A stretch of DNA of 64,000 nucleotides. Source: Prochlorococcus sp. AG-355-N18 (lineage in GTDB: Bacteria > Cyanobacteriota > Cyanobacteriia > PCC-6307 > Cyanobiaceae). The notes beneath the pieces are model-generated. The model was not told the DNA's origin, did not search any database, and worked only from the letters and a program-made list of their open reading frames with translations. Positions within the stretch are counted from its first letter, which is position 1; the number at the start of each line of letters is the position of its first letter. The stretch is taken from positions 124,001 through 188,000 of the forward strand of contig QCEG01000001.1 of the NCBI GenBank assembly GCA_003278535.1, written 5' to 3'. This document shows positions 37,322-46,168 of the stretch, one piece after another. Made by a program: the position numbers and the translations under genes.

Positions 37322-37675
37322 CTACTTCTTTTCAGAATATCCTAACCCATTTGATTTGGCATAACTATTTGCAAATCTCATAAATCTGTCAAAGTCTGGT
37401 GTGTTCTTCCAAATATAAACCGCTTCTAAAAATATTGGTTCTCCATCAACAAACTTTACTTTAACTTCTCTAGTTAATATTTCACCTTCGGAATCTATCA
37501 TCCGCATACCTGTGATTTCACCGTCTGTAATTGAAGATAATGCCTGAGGTTTTTCAAACAAAAATAATGCTTGACCGGTGGTACCATCTTTACTCCTAGT
37601 CAGTCTTATTTCAGGCACTACTGGTTCATCTGTTCCTTCATAAAATTGTATTTTTGCGGTTTTATTTGCTGTCAT
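37322..37675 (-). CDS. psb28: Photosystem II assembly protein Psb28
   Basis: A cytoplasmic-side protein that binds assembly intermediates of photosystem II near CP47. The 117-residue sequence shows the Psb28 core: [48 protein letters not shown] and [16 protein letters not shown]. The start is ATG. It is flanked by mnmH upstream and the PerM-like gene downstream. Confidence 0.96.
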   Translation of the reverse strand: MTANKTAKIQFYEGTDEPVVPEIRLTRSKDGTTGQALFLFEKPQALSSITDGEITGMRMIDSEGEILTREVKVKFVDGEPIFLEAVYIWKNTPDFDRFMRFANSYAKSNGLGYSEKK

Positions 37676-37735
37676 AATATTCAGTTAATAATTTTTTATC
37701 TTAGGAAATATTTTTCATATTCGCTTGTAATTATT

Positions 37736-38776
37736 TTATAAAACATTATTTATTAACTCTATAATCCTTTCATCATATTTTTTGTCGGTTAAATCTAATA
37801 CCTTTATATTTGTTTTGCCAATTTTTTCAAAGTCATAACATTTATCGTAATAATCTAGAACTGATCTACAAACTAAGTCCCATTTCTCATTATTAATTGA
37901 TTCCAAAGCTATTTTTGTTCTTTGCGGTCCTAATCTTTTTTTTATCCTTAATACTGATTCTTTGAGTTCTTCTTTCTTAAATACACTATAAGTTTCTATC
38001 AACTCATCTAACCTGTTAGATTCGCTTCTTAAAATTTCAATTCTCCTAGAATGTTTCATCTGATTGAAGAATTCATGAGGAATTTTACATTTACCTATAT
38101 TTGCACTTTCAGCTTCTACAAAAATATTATTAGAACATTTAAAAGAATCTAATTTCTCTGCAATTTTATTTTCAAATTGTTCATTTGAAGGTTGTTCTTT
38201 CATCCCTAAACCTCCAAATGTACTTCCTCTATGACAAGCAAAGCCCTCAAGATCAATAGTTTGATATTGATATTTGTCTAGTAATGATAATAACCTTGTC
38301 TTTCCTGTTCCTGTTTTCCCACTAATAACTACTATATTCAACTTTTTTGAGAAACTATCTAATACCCATCTTCTATATATTTTGTATCCTCCCTTAAGTG
38401 TTATTGGATTTAATTTATATTTTTCTAGTAGCCAAGCAATACTTTGTGAACGCATTCCTCCTCTAGAACAATATATTCTGATAAAGAATTTATTATTTTT
38501 ATTAGGAATAGTTTTATAAGACTCAATACTAATGAATAAATTATCAAGAAGTAATTCCATTTTTTTTTCAAAAAATTTTAATCCCTCTATGACTGCTTTT
38601 TTTCTTCCTTCTTTTTTATAAATCGTGCCAATTATAGTTCTCTCATCATTATCAAATAGTGGAATGTTAATAGAATTAGGCAGGTGTCCTTTATAATATT
38701 CACTCGGGCTTCTAACATCTATAAGTGGCCCTTTAAAACTTCTAAATTTCTCTAGTTCTTTTCTTTTGAAATACAT
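37736..38776 (-). CDS. mnmH: tRNA 2-selenouridine synthase (MnmH/SelU)
   Basis: An N-terminal rhodanese domain (LIDVRSPSEYYKGHLPNSINIPL, with the catalytic cysteine in IRIYCSRGGMRSQSIAWLL near residue 100) is fused to a P-loop domain (VVISGKTGTGKTRLLSLL near residue 155). This matches MnmH, which replaces sulfur with selenium in wobble 2-thiouridine through a geranylated intermediate. The 346-residue length is typical. Selenation needs selenophosphate from SelD, which is not in this window. Confidence 0.93.
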   Translation of the reverse strand: MYFKRKELEKFRSFKGPLIDVRSPSEYYKGHLPNSINIPLFDNDERTIIGTIYKKEGRKKAVIEGLKFFEKKMELLLDNLFISIESYKTIPNKNNKFFIRIYCSRGGMRSQSIAWLLEKYKLNPITLKGGYKIYRRWVLDSFSKKLNIVVISGKTGTGKTRLLSLLDKYQYQTIDLEGFACHRGSTFGGLGMKEQPSNEQFENKIAEKLDSFKCSNNIFVEAESANIGKCKIPHEFFNQMKHSRRIEILRSESNRLDELIETYSVFKKEELKESVLRIKKRLGPQRTKIALESINNEKWDLVCRSVLDYYDKCYDFEKIGKTNIKVLDLTDKKYDERIIELINNVL

Positions 38777-38812
38777 GGATAGTTTTTTAATTTTTTAGAT
38801 TGATTTTTTAAA

Positions 38813-39532
38813 ATGAATAACAAAGAAAAAGATAACTATAATAATGCTACATTAGATCTGATAAAAAAATTTGTAGATTCCAATCAACGAAAAAGAATAA
38901 ATTCATTAACCCAAATAGAATCTGAAGTCGAAAATATTTTTAATATTGCCCCTTCACTTTTTGATATCTTTGATAAAGATGGAGATGATTGGGCTGCTGG
39001 TTGGATATTGCAAGTTTTAAAAAAATTTAAACCCGAATTCTTTGAAAACTCTAAATACAATAATTGGTTTAATACATATTCAGATATTGATATTAATTAT
39101 GAAGATTTGCAATTGATGTTGGTTGAGCAAAACTTTGAAGAGGCAGATAGATTAACAAGTTCATACTTACGGAAATTAGCTGGAAAATTAGCTGAAAAAC
39201 GTGGCTATGTTTTCTATAGTGAAGTTAAGAATATGTCAGGTAAAGATTTACAAACAATAGATAGATTATGGAATATTTATTCTACTGGTAGATTTGGATT
39301 CTCAATTCAAGCTAAGATATTAAAATCAGTAGGGAAAAAATATGAATTATTGTGGCCGAAAATAGGTTGGAAAAAAGAGGGATTATGGACTAGATATCCC
39401 GGATCATTTCGTTGGTCTTTGGAGGCCCCTGATGGACATATGCCTTTAATAAATCAATTAAGAGGAGTAAGACTTATGGACTCTATCCTAAGGCATCCTG
39501 CTATTGCAGAGAGACATAATAATATTCTTTAA
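38813..39532 (+). CDS. gun4: GUN4-domain protein, Mg-chelatase regulator
   Basis: GUN4 binds protoporphyrin IX and Mg-protoporphyrin and stimulates magnesium chelatase in chlorophyll synthesis. The N-terminal half is an alpha-helical domain (DWAAGWILQVLKKF). The GUN4 core follows from LQLMLVEQNFEEADRLTSSYL through LWNIYSTGRFGFSIQAKIL, GWKKEGLWTRYPGSFRWSLEAPDGHMP to RLMDSILRHPAI. Its 239 residues match cyanobacterial GUN4. Confidence 0.94.
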   Translation: MNNKEKDNYNNATLDLIKKFVDSNQRKRINSLTQIESEVENIFNIAPSLFDIFDKDGDDWAAGWILQVLKKFKPEFFENSKYNNWFNTYSDIDINYEDLQLMLVEQNFEEADRLTSSYLRKLAGKLAEKRGYVFYSEVKNMSGKDLQTIDRLWNIYSTGRFGFSIQAKILKSVGKKYELLWPKIGWKKEGLWTRYPGSFRWSLEAPDGHMPLINQLRGVRLMDSILRHPAIAERHNNIL

Positions 39533-39580
39533 ATTGAGGTATTTAGTAAGTTAAAATTAAGAGAGTATCAAAATATTAAT

Positions 39581-40015
39581 ATGTCCTTACTTCGGGGCAA
39601 AAATATTTTTAAAAAATTTTTTAAAAGACCAAAGATTAACTGGTCAAACTACGAATTTGAATCATCATTACAGTTAAATGAATTTGTCGATAAATTATTA
39701 GAACCTATTGAAAATTCTCAATCAAGCTATCTTATAAAGCTTGGTTTACATGAAGCTTTAGTTAACGCAGTAAAACACGGAAATAAATTAGATCCTAAAA
39801 AAAATATTAGAGTAAGAAGAATAATTACTCCCAATTGGTGTGTTTGGCAAATTCAAGATCAAGGTAATGGTTTAGAAATAAAAAAAAGAGATTACAAATT
39901 ACCAAAAAAAATAAGTAGTGTAAATGGACGTGGTCTATACATTATTAATGAATGTTTTGATGACATTAGATGGAGTAGTAAAGGTAATAGGCTTCAGTTG
40001 GCTTTAAAAAGGTGA
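39581..40015 (+). CDS. RsbW-type anti-sigma factor/serine kinase (HATPase_c)
   Basis: A 144-residue GHKL ATPase domain. The N-box is LGLHEALVNAVKHGNKLD near residue 64, the G1 region IQDQGNGLEI and the G2 region VNGRGLYIINECFDDIRW. Single-domain proteins of this kind bind and phosphorylate STAS antagonists and sequester sigma factors. The only STAS protein in the window is 24 kb away at 15241. The last 12 bases overlap the convergent DUF6439-like gene. Confidence 0.85.
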   Translation: MSLLRGKNIFKKFFKRPKINWSNYEFESSLQLNEFVDKLLEPIENSQSSYLIKLGLHEALVNAVKHGNKLDPKKNIRVRRIITPNWCVWQIQDQGNGLEIKKRDYKLPKKISSVNGRGLYIINECFDDIRWSSKGNRLQLALKR

Positions 40016-40255
40016 TTTTCTAGGGCAAGGTTTATCTACGTTAATTTCTTTTAACCATTTAATACTTTCTTCTATATACTCAATAGTTTCCTTCTCATTA
40101 CAAGAAATAATTAAATGACATAATCCCGCTGAAATTAATTCTGCAGATCGTTTAAATTTATTACCTTTATCTTTATGCCATTTAGAATGATCAATTTTTA
40201 ATTTGTCATTAAGACTTTGAACAAGTTGAATAGTATCTTTATCCCAATAGTTCAT
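40004..40255 (-). CDS. Small conserved cyanobacterial protein (DUF6439-like)
   Basis: 83 residues, soluble and mainly helical, with DHSKWHKDKGNKFKRSAELISAGLCHLI and a CP-containing tail (VDKPCPRKSPF). The pattern resembles a small cyanobacterial family I associate with DUF6439, but that naming is tentative. No function is known. It starts 12 bases after the methyltransferase stop on the same strand. Confidence 0.6.
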   Translation of the reverse strand: MNYWDKDTIQLVQSLNDKLKIDHSKWHKDKGNKFKRSAELISAGLCHLIISCNEKETIEYIEESIKWLKEINVDKPCPRKSPF

Positions 40256-40267
40256 AGAAGTTTTTAT

Positions 40268-41323
40268 CTACTTTACAGCAGACCATACTTTGGTCATAAA
40301 AAAGGAATTTGATTTTACATCTTTAAACCCTACATCCTCAATTTTAGAATCTATATCCTCTTTTATGTAATCACAATAAAAAGGTTCATGAAAAGATTTA
40401 TAGAAGCTTTCCATTATGGAAGTAAAGTCAGGAGAATCACTTATTTGAATTGAATCAGCTAAAACTAATATCCCTCCAGGTTCAAGAACTCTAAAAAATT
40501 CATTTAGTACTTTAGCTCTTATTGTTCGAGGTAATTCATGAAATAAGTAAACACAAGAAATGCATTGAAAACTATCATTTTTAAAAGGTAATTCTTCAGC
40601 ATTACCTTTTATTAACTGAATTAAATCTCCATCTAAATCTGAAATATATCTACTTGCCTCTTTTAGATATGAATCAGATAAATCAATTCCTGTAATTTTT
40701 TCTTTAGGAAAGGCACTTCTTAATTGTTTTAATGTTCTTCCTGATCCTGTAGCCACATCAAGTATTTTTATAGAACTTTTTTTTCTATTGCTAAAAATTT
40801 CAAGACCTTCTTTTATTGGCTTAATTATTCTTCTCCTCATTGAGTCAGCACTTCCATTGAAGAGTATCTCTACTTGTAGGTCATAAATACTAGCTGAAAA
40901 ATCTGATAAATAACCATCTGTTTGATGATGAAAATTCCTCAAATAATATTGAGGATAATTATCTTTATCAATTGATTTTGGAAGATCATCAAAGTTTTGT
41001 TTTCTGCGTCTATCCCATGTATTAGGCATATCGAGCCAAATTTTAGGATATTGAGTTAGATACCTAAGCCATGGTTCGTCGAATAATAATTTTTTTGGAT
41101 ATATATTTTTTTCTGCATCATTCCAGTCTTCTTCTCTTAATAAATCCATTGAATTTTGGATTTGCATTAATAGATCCTTGTCTATATCAAAATTTTCAAG
41201 CTTTGAATCGGGAAGAATAAAATTCATTAATCTTGAACTGATCTGCTTGTGAGCAAAACCTGCAATGCTTTTACTTTGTTGTAGCGTTTTATATGCAATT
41301 TTTGAAATGGATTCCCTAGACAT
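40268..41323 (-). CDS. Class I SAM-dependent methyltransferase, UbiE-like
   Basis: A 351-residue protein with a unique N-terminal helical region of about 170 residues and then a methyltransferase domain: motif I ILDVATGSGRTLKQLR near residue 187, motif II ITGIDLSDSYLKEA, motif III DSFQCISCVYLFHELPR and a post-motif GGILVLADSIQ. The substrate is unknown; UbiE-like enzymes methylate quinones, tocopherol precursors or lipids. A strong terminator for glnA lies just upstream. Confidence 0.83.
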   Translation of the reverse strand: MSRESISKIAYKTLQQSKSIAGFAHKQISSRLMNFILPDSKLENFDIDKDLLMQIQNSMDLLREEDWNDAEKNIYPKKLLFDEPWLRYLTQYPKIWLDMPNTWDRRRKQNFDDLPKSIDKDNYPQYYLRNFHHQTDGYLSDFSASIYDLQVEILFNGSADSMRRRIIKPIKEGLEIFSNRKKSSIKILDVATGSGRTLKQLRSAFPKEKITGIDLSDSYLKEASRYISDLDGDLIQLIKGNAEELPFKNDSFQCISCVYLFHELPRTIRAKVLNEFFRVLEPGGILVLADSIQISDSPDFTSIMESFYKSFHEPFYCDYIKEDIDSKIEDVGFKDVKSNSFFMTKVWSAVK

Positions 41324-41349
41324 TTTTCAATTTATATACCTATATTCCA

Positions 41350-41400
41350 ACAAAAAAAAAATCAATTTGAGAATATTTTGTGATATTTCTCAAATTGATT
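41350..41400 (-). terminator. Rho-independent terminator of glnA
   Basis: On the minus strand a perfect 14-bp stem, AATCAATTTGAGAA with TTCTCAAATTGATT, encloses a 13-base loop and runs directly into ten T residues. It lies 25 bases after the glnA stop. It is by far the clearest intrinsic terminator in the window. Confidence 0.9.
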
Positions 41401-41425
41401 AATTTTAGCTAATTAGTTCTTTTAA

Positions 41426-42847
41426 TTATGCGTCGTAATACATGAAGAATTCATGTGGATGAGGCCTTTGTCTTAGTTGCTGTACCTCTTCGTATTTTAT
41501 ATCGATAAAGTTATCAATAAAATCTTCAGTAAATACTCCACCAGCTAATAAATAATCCTTATCTGCTTTTAACGCATTAAGAGAATCATTTAGAGATGAA
41601 GGTACTGTATCAATTTTTGCAAGTTCATCAGCTGGAAGTTCAAATAAATCTACATCTACTCCATCACCAGGATCAATTTGATTTTTAATTCCATCAATAC
41701 CAGCAAGCATCATTACAGAAAATGCTAAGTAAGGATTTGCAAGTGCGTCACCTGATCTGAATTCTAATCTTTTAGCTTTAGGGCTTGGACCTGTTAAAGG
41801 TATTCTTACTGCAGCTGATCTATTACCTTCAGAATAAACTAGATTTACAGGTGCTTCGAATCCCGGAACCAATCGTTTATAACTATTTGTAGTTGGGTTA
41901 GTAAATGCTAAGAATGATGGAGCATGTTTAAGTATGCCTCCGATATACCACCTTGCTGTTTGAGATAAGTTTGCATATGCTCCTTCACCAAAGAAAAGTG
42001 GCTGACCACTCTTCCATAAACTTTGGTGAACATGCATCCCTGTTCCATTATCGTTAAATACAGGCTTGGGCATAAAAGTTGCAGTTTTCCCATATTTTTT
42101 AGCTACATTCCTGACAACGTATTTATAAGTCATTACGTTATCGGCAGAATTTATTAATGAATCAAATTTCATTCCAAGTTCATGTTGTCCGGCACCAGCA
42201 ACTTCATGGTGATGCTTTTCTGTAGGAATGCCTAATTCACCCATTAAAAGTAGCATTTCAGATCTGATATCTTGCGCAGTATCATTTGGAGATACTGGAA
42301 AATAACCTTCTTTGTATTGAATCTTGTATCCTAAATTTCCACCTTCTTCAATTCTTCCAGTGTTCCATGGAGCTTCAATTGTATCTACGCTATAAAAGCA
42401 GGAACCTTCTTTTGAGTCGTATCTCACGTCATCAAATAAGAAGAATTCTGGTTCAGGTCCAAAAAATGCTGTATCAGCAATCCCAGTTGATTCTAAGTAC
42501 TTTAAAGCCTTTTGAGCTAATGATCTTGGGCATCTATCATAAGGCTCCCCACTTCTAGGCTCTTGGATAGAGCAAATCATACTTAGAGTTTTATGTTTAT
42601 AAAAAGGATCTATCCATGCTGTACTTGCATCAGGAACCATCGACATATCGGAGGCATTAATTGCTTTCCAACCTCTTATTGATGAACCATCAAATGCTAG
42701 ACCTTCCGTAAATGAGTCCTCTTCAATCATGTCTGATGTAAGAGTTAAATGTTGCCATTTACCATGGATATCTGTGAATTTTAAATCGATGAGTTCAATT
42801 CCTTCGTCTTTAATTTGACTTAAAACATCTTGTGGAGACTTAGACAT
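41426..42847 (-). CDS. glnA: Glutamine synthetase type I
   Basis: It assimilates ammonium into glutamine, the entry point of nitrogen into metabolism. Conserved blocks are [12 protein letters not shown] near residue 54, [53 protein letters not shown] and RSAAVRIP. At the position where enterobacterial GS carries the adenylylated tyrosine, this protein has phenylalanine ([14 protein letters not shown]), so adenylylation control is unlikely. The track start at 42904 adds 19 residues; the ATG at 42847 ([16 protein letters not shown]) gives the usual 473 residues. An NtcA-type promoter lies upstream. Confidence 0.97.
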   Translation of the reverse strand: MSKSPQDVLSQIKDEGIELIDLKFTDIHGKWQHLTLTSDMIEEDSFTEGLAFDGSSIRGWKAINASDMSMVPDASTAWIDPFYKHKTLSMICSIQEPRSGEPYDRCPRSLAQKALKYLESTGIADTAFFGPEPEFFLFDDVRYDSKEGSCFYSVDTIEAPWNTGRIEEGGNLGYKIQYKEGYFPVSPNDTAQDIRSEMLLLMGELGIPTEKHHHEVAGAGQHELGMKFDSLINSADNVMTYKYVVRNVAKKYGKTATFMPKPVFNDNGTGMHVHQSLWKSGQPLFFGEGAYANLSQTARWYIGGILKHAPSFLAFTNPTTNSYKRLVPGFEAPVNLVYSEGNRSAAVRIPLTGPSPKAKRLEFRSGDALANPYLAFSVMMLAGIDGIKNQIDPGDGVDVDLFELPADELAKIDTVPSSLNDSLNALKADKDYLLAGGVFTEDFIDNFIDIKYEEVQQLRQRPHPHEFFMYYDA

Positions 42848-42869
42848 AACTTTTGAGATACCTTCTATG

Positions 42870-42911
42870 AAATTAATAACTTGATGATTCTTATTATGTA
42901 TCAAACGTAAC
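42870..42911 (-). promoter_or_regulatory. Candidate NtcA-activated promoter of glnA
   Basis: On the minus strand GTTACGTTTGATAC (42898-42911) matches the NtcA consensus GTAN8TAC with one change and satisfies GTN10AC. Exactly 22 bases later comes TAATTT (42870-42875), which fits the TAN3T -10 box at the spacing typical of NtcA-activated promoters. This implies a short leader of roughly 15 bases ahead of the ATG. It was identified by eye. Confidence 0.6.
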
Positions 42912-43010
42912 TTTTTTCAACACTAGATGTCTTCTTTCAGTGTTTCAAGTCATAACTTTAATAATTATTTACTTAATTATTTAAATTGAATTAATTTCTA
43001 TAAAAAAATA

Positions 43011-43022
43011 TCGCTTAAGCGA
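43011..43022. promoter_or_regulatory. Perfect 12-bp palindrome upstream of the aminotransferase gene
   Basis: TCGCTTAAGCGA is its own reverse complement and is unusually GC-rich for this region. It lies about 40 bases before the aminotransferase start, in the 214-base divergent gap with glnA. It could be an operator or the base of a small hairpin; no regulator is recognised. Confidence 0.35.
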
Positions 43023-43061
43023 CGAAATTAGATTAATTTAAAAGTAACCGAATCTAATTCT

Positions 43062-44246
43062 TTGACAGAAGCAAAACTTATTCCGGCTTTAAATAAAGAG
43101 AATTTTTCTCATCTTTCAAAGACTTATGTTCCCTCAAGACTTTTATTAGGACCTGGACCTTCAAATGCACATCCAGAAGTCTTAAATGCTCTTTCTTTGA
43201 ATCCTATTGGTCATTTAGATGAAGCATATATTTCATTGATGTCTGATGTTCAACAACTTCTAAGATATACCTGGCAATGTAATAATCGTCTGACTCTTCC
43301 AATGAGTGGTACTGGAAGTGCAGCTATGGAAGCATCAATAGCTAATTTTATAGAGGTAGGAGAAAAAATTCTTATTGCTAAAAAAGGATATTTTGGAGAC
43401 AGACTTGTTGATATGGCAACAAGATATAAAGCAGATGTATCTGTTATTGAAAAACCCTGGGGTGAATCTTTTTCTTATGAAGAAATCAAGTATGAAATAG
43501 AAACTAAAAAACCAGCAATTTTTGCTATTGTCCATGCTGAAACATCAAGTGGTGTTTTACAACCTCTTGATGGTATTGGTGATGTATGTAGAAAAAATAA
43601 CTGCTTGTTTTTAGTTGATGCAGTTACTTCTCTTGGAGCTCTAGAACTATTGATTGACGAATGGAAAATTGATCTAGCATACAGTTGTAGTCAAAAGGGA
43701 TTAAGTTGTCCCCCAGGATTAAGCCCTTTTACGATGAATAAAAGAGCTGAAGAAAAACTAAGTTTAAGAAAAACAAAAGTACCTAACTGGTATTTAGATT
43801 TATCTCTACTAAATAAATATTGGGGTTCTGATCGTGTTTACCATCATACTGCCCCTGTAAATATGAATTTTGCTATTCGAGAAGGTTTACGATTAATTGC
43901 AAATGAAGGTTTAGAGAATGTTTGGTATAGGCATAATACTAATGCAAAGAAACTTTGGAAAGGTTTAGAAAGTCTAGGAATGGAATTACATGTATCAGAA
44001 GAATATCGATTGCCAACTCTTACAACAGTTAAGATACCACCTGCAGTTGATGGAGATGGTTTTAGAAATCATCTTTTAAGAAACTTTGGAATAGAAATAG
44101 GAAATGGACTTGGAGAGTTGTCAGGTAAGGTATGGCGCATAGGATTAATGGGCTTTAACTCAAGTGATGAGAATGTCGACAGATTATTAAACCTATTTGA
44201 TACTGAGTTAAAAAAATATTCTATTTTTGAGTCCTCAACTTTTTAA
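43062..44246 (+). CDS. Class V aminotransferase, alanine/serine-glyoxylate aminotransferase type
   Basis: A PLP enzyme of the family that transaminates glyoxylate to glycine in photorespiration. It has RLLLGPGPSNAHPEVLNAL at the N-terminus, PMSGTGSAAMEASIANF, FLVDAVTSLGALEL (PLP-binding Asp) and the Schiff-base lysine in YSCSQKGLSCPPGLSPF near residue 207. Its 394 residues are typical. The start appears to be TTG. The 3' end overlaps tadA on the other strand by 26 bases. Older annotations call some relatives soluble hydrogenase subunit, which the PLP motifs argue against. Confidence 0.9.
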   Translation: MTEAKLIPALNKENFSHLSKTYVPSRLLLGPGPSNAHPEVLNALSLNPIGHLDEAYISLMSDVQQLLRYTWQCNNRLTLPMSGTGSAAMEASIANFIEVGEKILIAKKGYFGDRLVDMATRYKADVSVIEKPWGESFSYEEIKYEIETKKPAIFAIVHAETSSGVLQPLDGIGDVCRKNNCLFLVDAVTSLGALELLIDEWKIDLAYSCSQKGLSCPPGLSPFTMNKRAEEKLSLRKTKVPNWYLDLSLLNKYWGSDRVYHHTAPVNMNFAIREGLRLIANEGLENVWYRHNTNAKKLWKGLESLGMELHVSEEYRLPTLTTVKIPPAVDGDGFRNHLLRNFGIEIGNGLGELSGKVWRIGLMGFNSSDENVDRLLNLFDTELKKYSIFESSTF

Positions 44247-44736
44247 ACCATAATTGTAAAATTTTACTGCATTCCTCTTCTAAAATACCTCCCACGATTT
44301 CCATTTTGTGATGAGAACTTTTATGCTTTGATAAGTCAATTGAGCCGCCCAATCCCCCTCTTTTCTTATCATAGGCACCAAAAACAACTTTACCCATCCT
44401 TGCTTGAATAAGCGCTGATGCACACATGGTACATGGTTCTAAATTTGTGATGATAATACATTCATTAAATCTCCAATCATTTTTTATTAGAGATGCCTGC
44501 CTTAGTGCCATAATTTCAGCATGACCTAATGGATCATTATTTATATTTCTCCTGTTAACCCCTCTTCCAATACATCTTCCTCTCTCATCTAAAATTATAG
44601 AACAGATTGGTAACTCAACTTTTCCAATTTCTACTGATCTTCTTAAAATAAAGTCCATCCATTTTGTGTATTTTAAAAAATTTATTCCTTTCTGTTCATC
44701 ATAATTACTATTTACATTTTCAAAAATATACCTCAT
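44221..44736 (-). CDS. tadA: tRNA-specific adenosine deaminase
   Basis: It converts wobble A34 to inosine in tRNA-Arg(ACG). The zinc site and catalytic glutamate are GHAEIMALRQASL near residue 86 and LEPCTMCASALIQARMG near residue 120. The 171-residue protein has about 20 extra N-terminal residues compared with the minimal enzyme. The overlap with the convergent aminotransferase covers its last eight codons. Confidence 0.93.
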   Translation of the reverse strand: MRYIFENVNSNYDEQKGINFLKYTKWMDFILRRSVEIGKVELPICSIILDERGRCIGRGVNRRNINNDPLGHAEIMALRQASLIKNDWRFNECIIITNLEPCTMCASALIQARMGKVVFGAYDKKRGGLGGSIDLSKHKSSHHKMEIVGGILEEECSKILQLWFKKLRTQK

Positions 44737-44779
44737 TTACAAATATTAAGAATAAACTTATTAATAGATATCTTATCTG

Positions 44780-46165
44780 ATGACTGAAGATTTAATTAAT
44801 AAAAAAGATATATACTTCCCATCGTATTTAGGGACTAATGATAACTTAATTACTCTCCTAAATAAAACGACTCAAATTCTTTGTGACTGGTTCTCTAAAG
44901 CCGATAAATATGGTCCATTACCATTTGATGAGAATTTCAAGTGCTTAATGCCTAATGAGGATGGTAATTCTACAGAAGATTTGTTTTCTGATATTCAATC
45001 CCTTCTAAATAATTCTTTTAATCCTGTTCATCCCGGCTCATTAGCTCATCTGGATCCCCCACCTTTGATTTTTTCTATTTTAGGCGATTTAATTGCTGCT
45101 GGTTTAAATAATAATCTTCTTGCTTACGAGTTATCTCCAAGTATTACTTTGCTTGAGGAATCATTATGCAAATGGTTTGCAAAGAAAATAGGGTTTAATG
45201 ATTCTTCAGGAGGCATAGCAGCTAGCGGAGGTACTCTGAGTAATTTGAATGCACTTATAGCAGCTAGACATAATTCTGGATTAGGTTCAGATCCCAATTC
45301 TGTATTACTTGTTAGTGAAGATGCTCATTCCTCATTTATTAAATGTATAAGAATAATGGGTCTTGATGAAGCAAATCTTATCAGGATTAAAACTGATAAT
45401 AACGGCAGTATTGATATACAAAATCTTAGAAAAACTATAGATAGATGTTTTATTGATAAAAAAAAAATATTCGCTATTGTTTCCACGCTAGGCACAACTG
45501 TAAGAGGAGCAATCGATCCTATTAAAGACATAAGTGAAATATGCAAAGAAAGAAATATATGGCTTCATATCGATGGCTCCATTGGAGGAATTTTTGCAAT
45601 AACTTCTATTCCAATAGAAGGTTTAAATAATATTAATCAGGCTAATTCCATAACAATAAATCCTCAAAAAATAATTGGCATTACAAAGACATCATCTTTG
45701 TTATTAGTTTCAGAAATGAGTACTTTAGAAAATACATTTTCTACTGGACTTCCTTACCTATCATCTAATGAAGATATTATTAATAGAGGAGAAATAGGCA
45801 TACAAGGTTCTAGACCTGCTGAGGTTATCAAACTATGGCTTGGGTTACGTTTTTTAGGTCTGAATGGAATAGAAAATATATTAAAATCATCAATTAAAAG
45901 AAAAGATTTTTTTATAAAAAATATTAGTAAAAATAAATTCGATATATATTCAGGTCCTCTTCATATTGTATCATTCTTACCAAAGAAACTTGAGCCAAAA
46001 GATTCTGATGCATGGACTCAAACTAAAGTTAAAGAACTAATTAACAATAATTTTATGCTTTCTAGACCAAAATTTAAAGGTAAATATTTTTTACGGGTTG
46101 TCATGGGAAATTTCAATACAAAAGAATCTCATATTGAAGAACTTTTAAGACTTTTAGATGCTTAA
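44780..46165 (+). CDS. Group II PLP-dependent amino acid decarboxylase
   Basis: Similar to glutamate, 2,4-diaminobutyrate and aspartate decarboxylases. Visible features are HPGSLAHLDPPPL, IAASGGTLSNLNALIAAR, the PLP aspartate in IWLHIDGSIGGIFAI near residue 264 and a probable Schiff-base lysine in ITINPQKIIGI near residue 295. Its 461 residues are normal for the group. The substrate is unclear; aspartate (giving beta-alanine for pantothenate) and diaminobutyrate are both possible. It stands alone, divergent from tadA. Confidence 0.8.
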   Translation: MTEDLINKKDIYFPSYLGTNDNLITLLNKTTQILCDWFSKADKYGPLPFDENFKCLMPNEDGNSTEDLFSDIQSLLNNSFNPVHPGSLAHLDPPPLIFSILGDLIAAGLNNNLLAYELSPSITLLEESLCKWFAKKIGFNDSSGGIAASGGTLSNLNALIAARHNSGLGSDPNSVLLVSEDAHSSFIKCIRIMGLDEANLIRIKTDNNGSIDIQNLRKTIDRCFIDKKKIFAIVSTLGTTVRGAIDPIKDISEICKERNIWLHIDGSIGGIFAITSIPIEGLNNINQANSITINPQKIIGITKTSSLLLVSEMSTLENTFSTGLPYLSSNEDIINRGEIGIQGSRPAEVIKLWLGLRFLGLNGIENILKSSIKRKDFFIKNISKNKFDIYSGPLHIVSFLPKKLEPKDSDAWTQTKVKELINNNFMLSRPKFKGKYFLRVVMGNFNTKESHIEELLRLLDA

Positions 46166-46168
46166 CTA

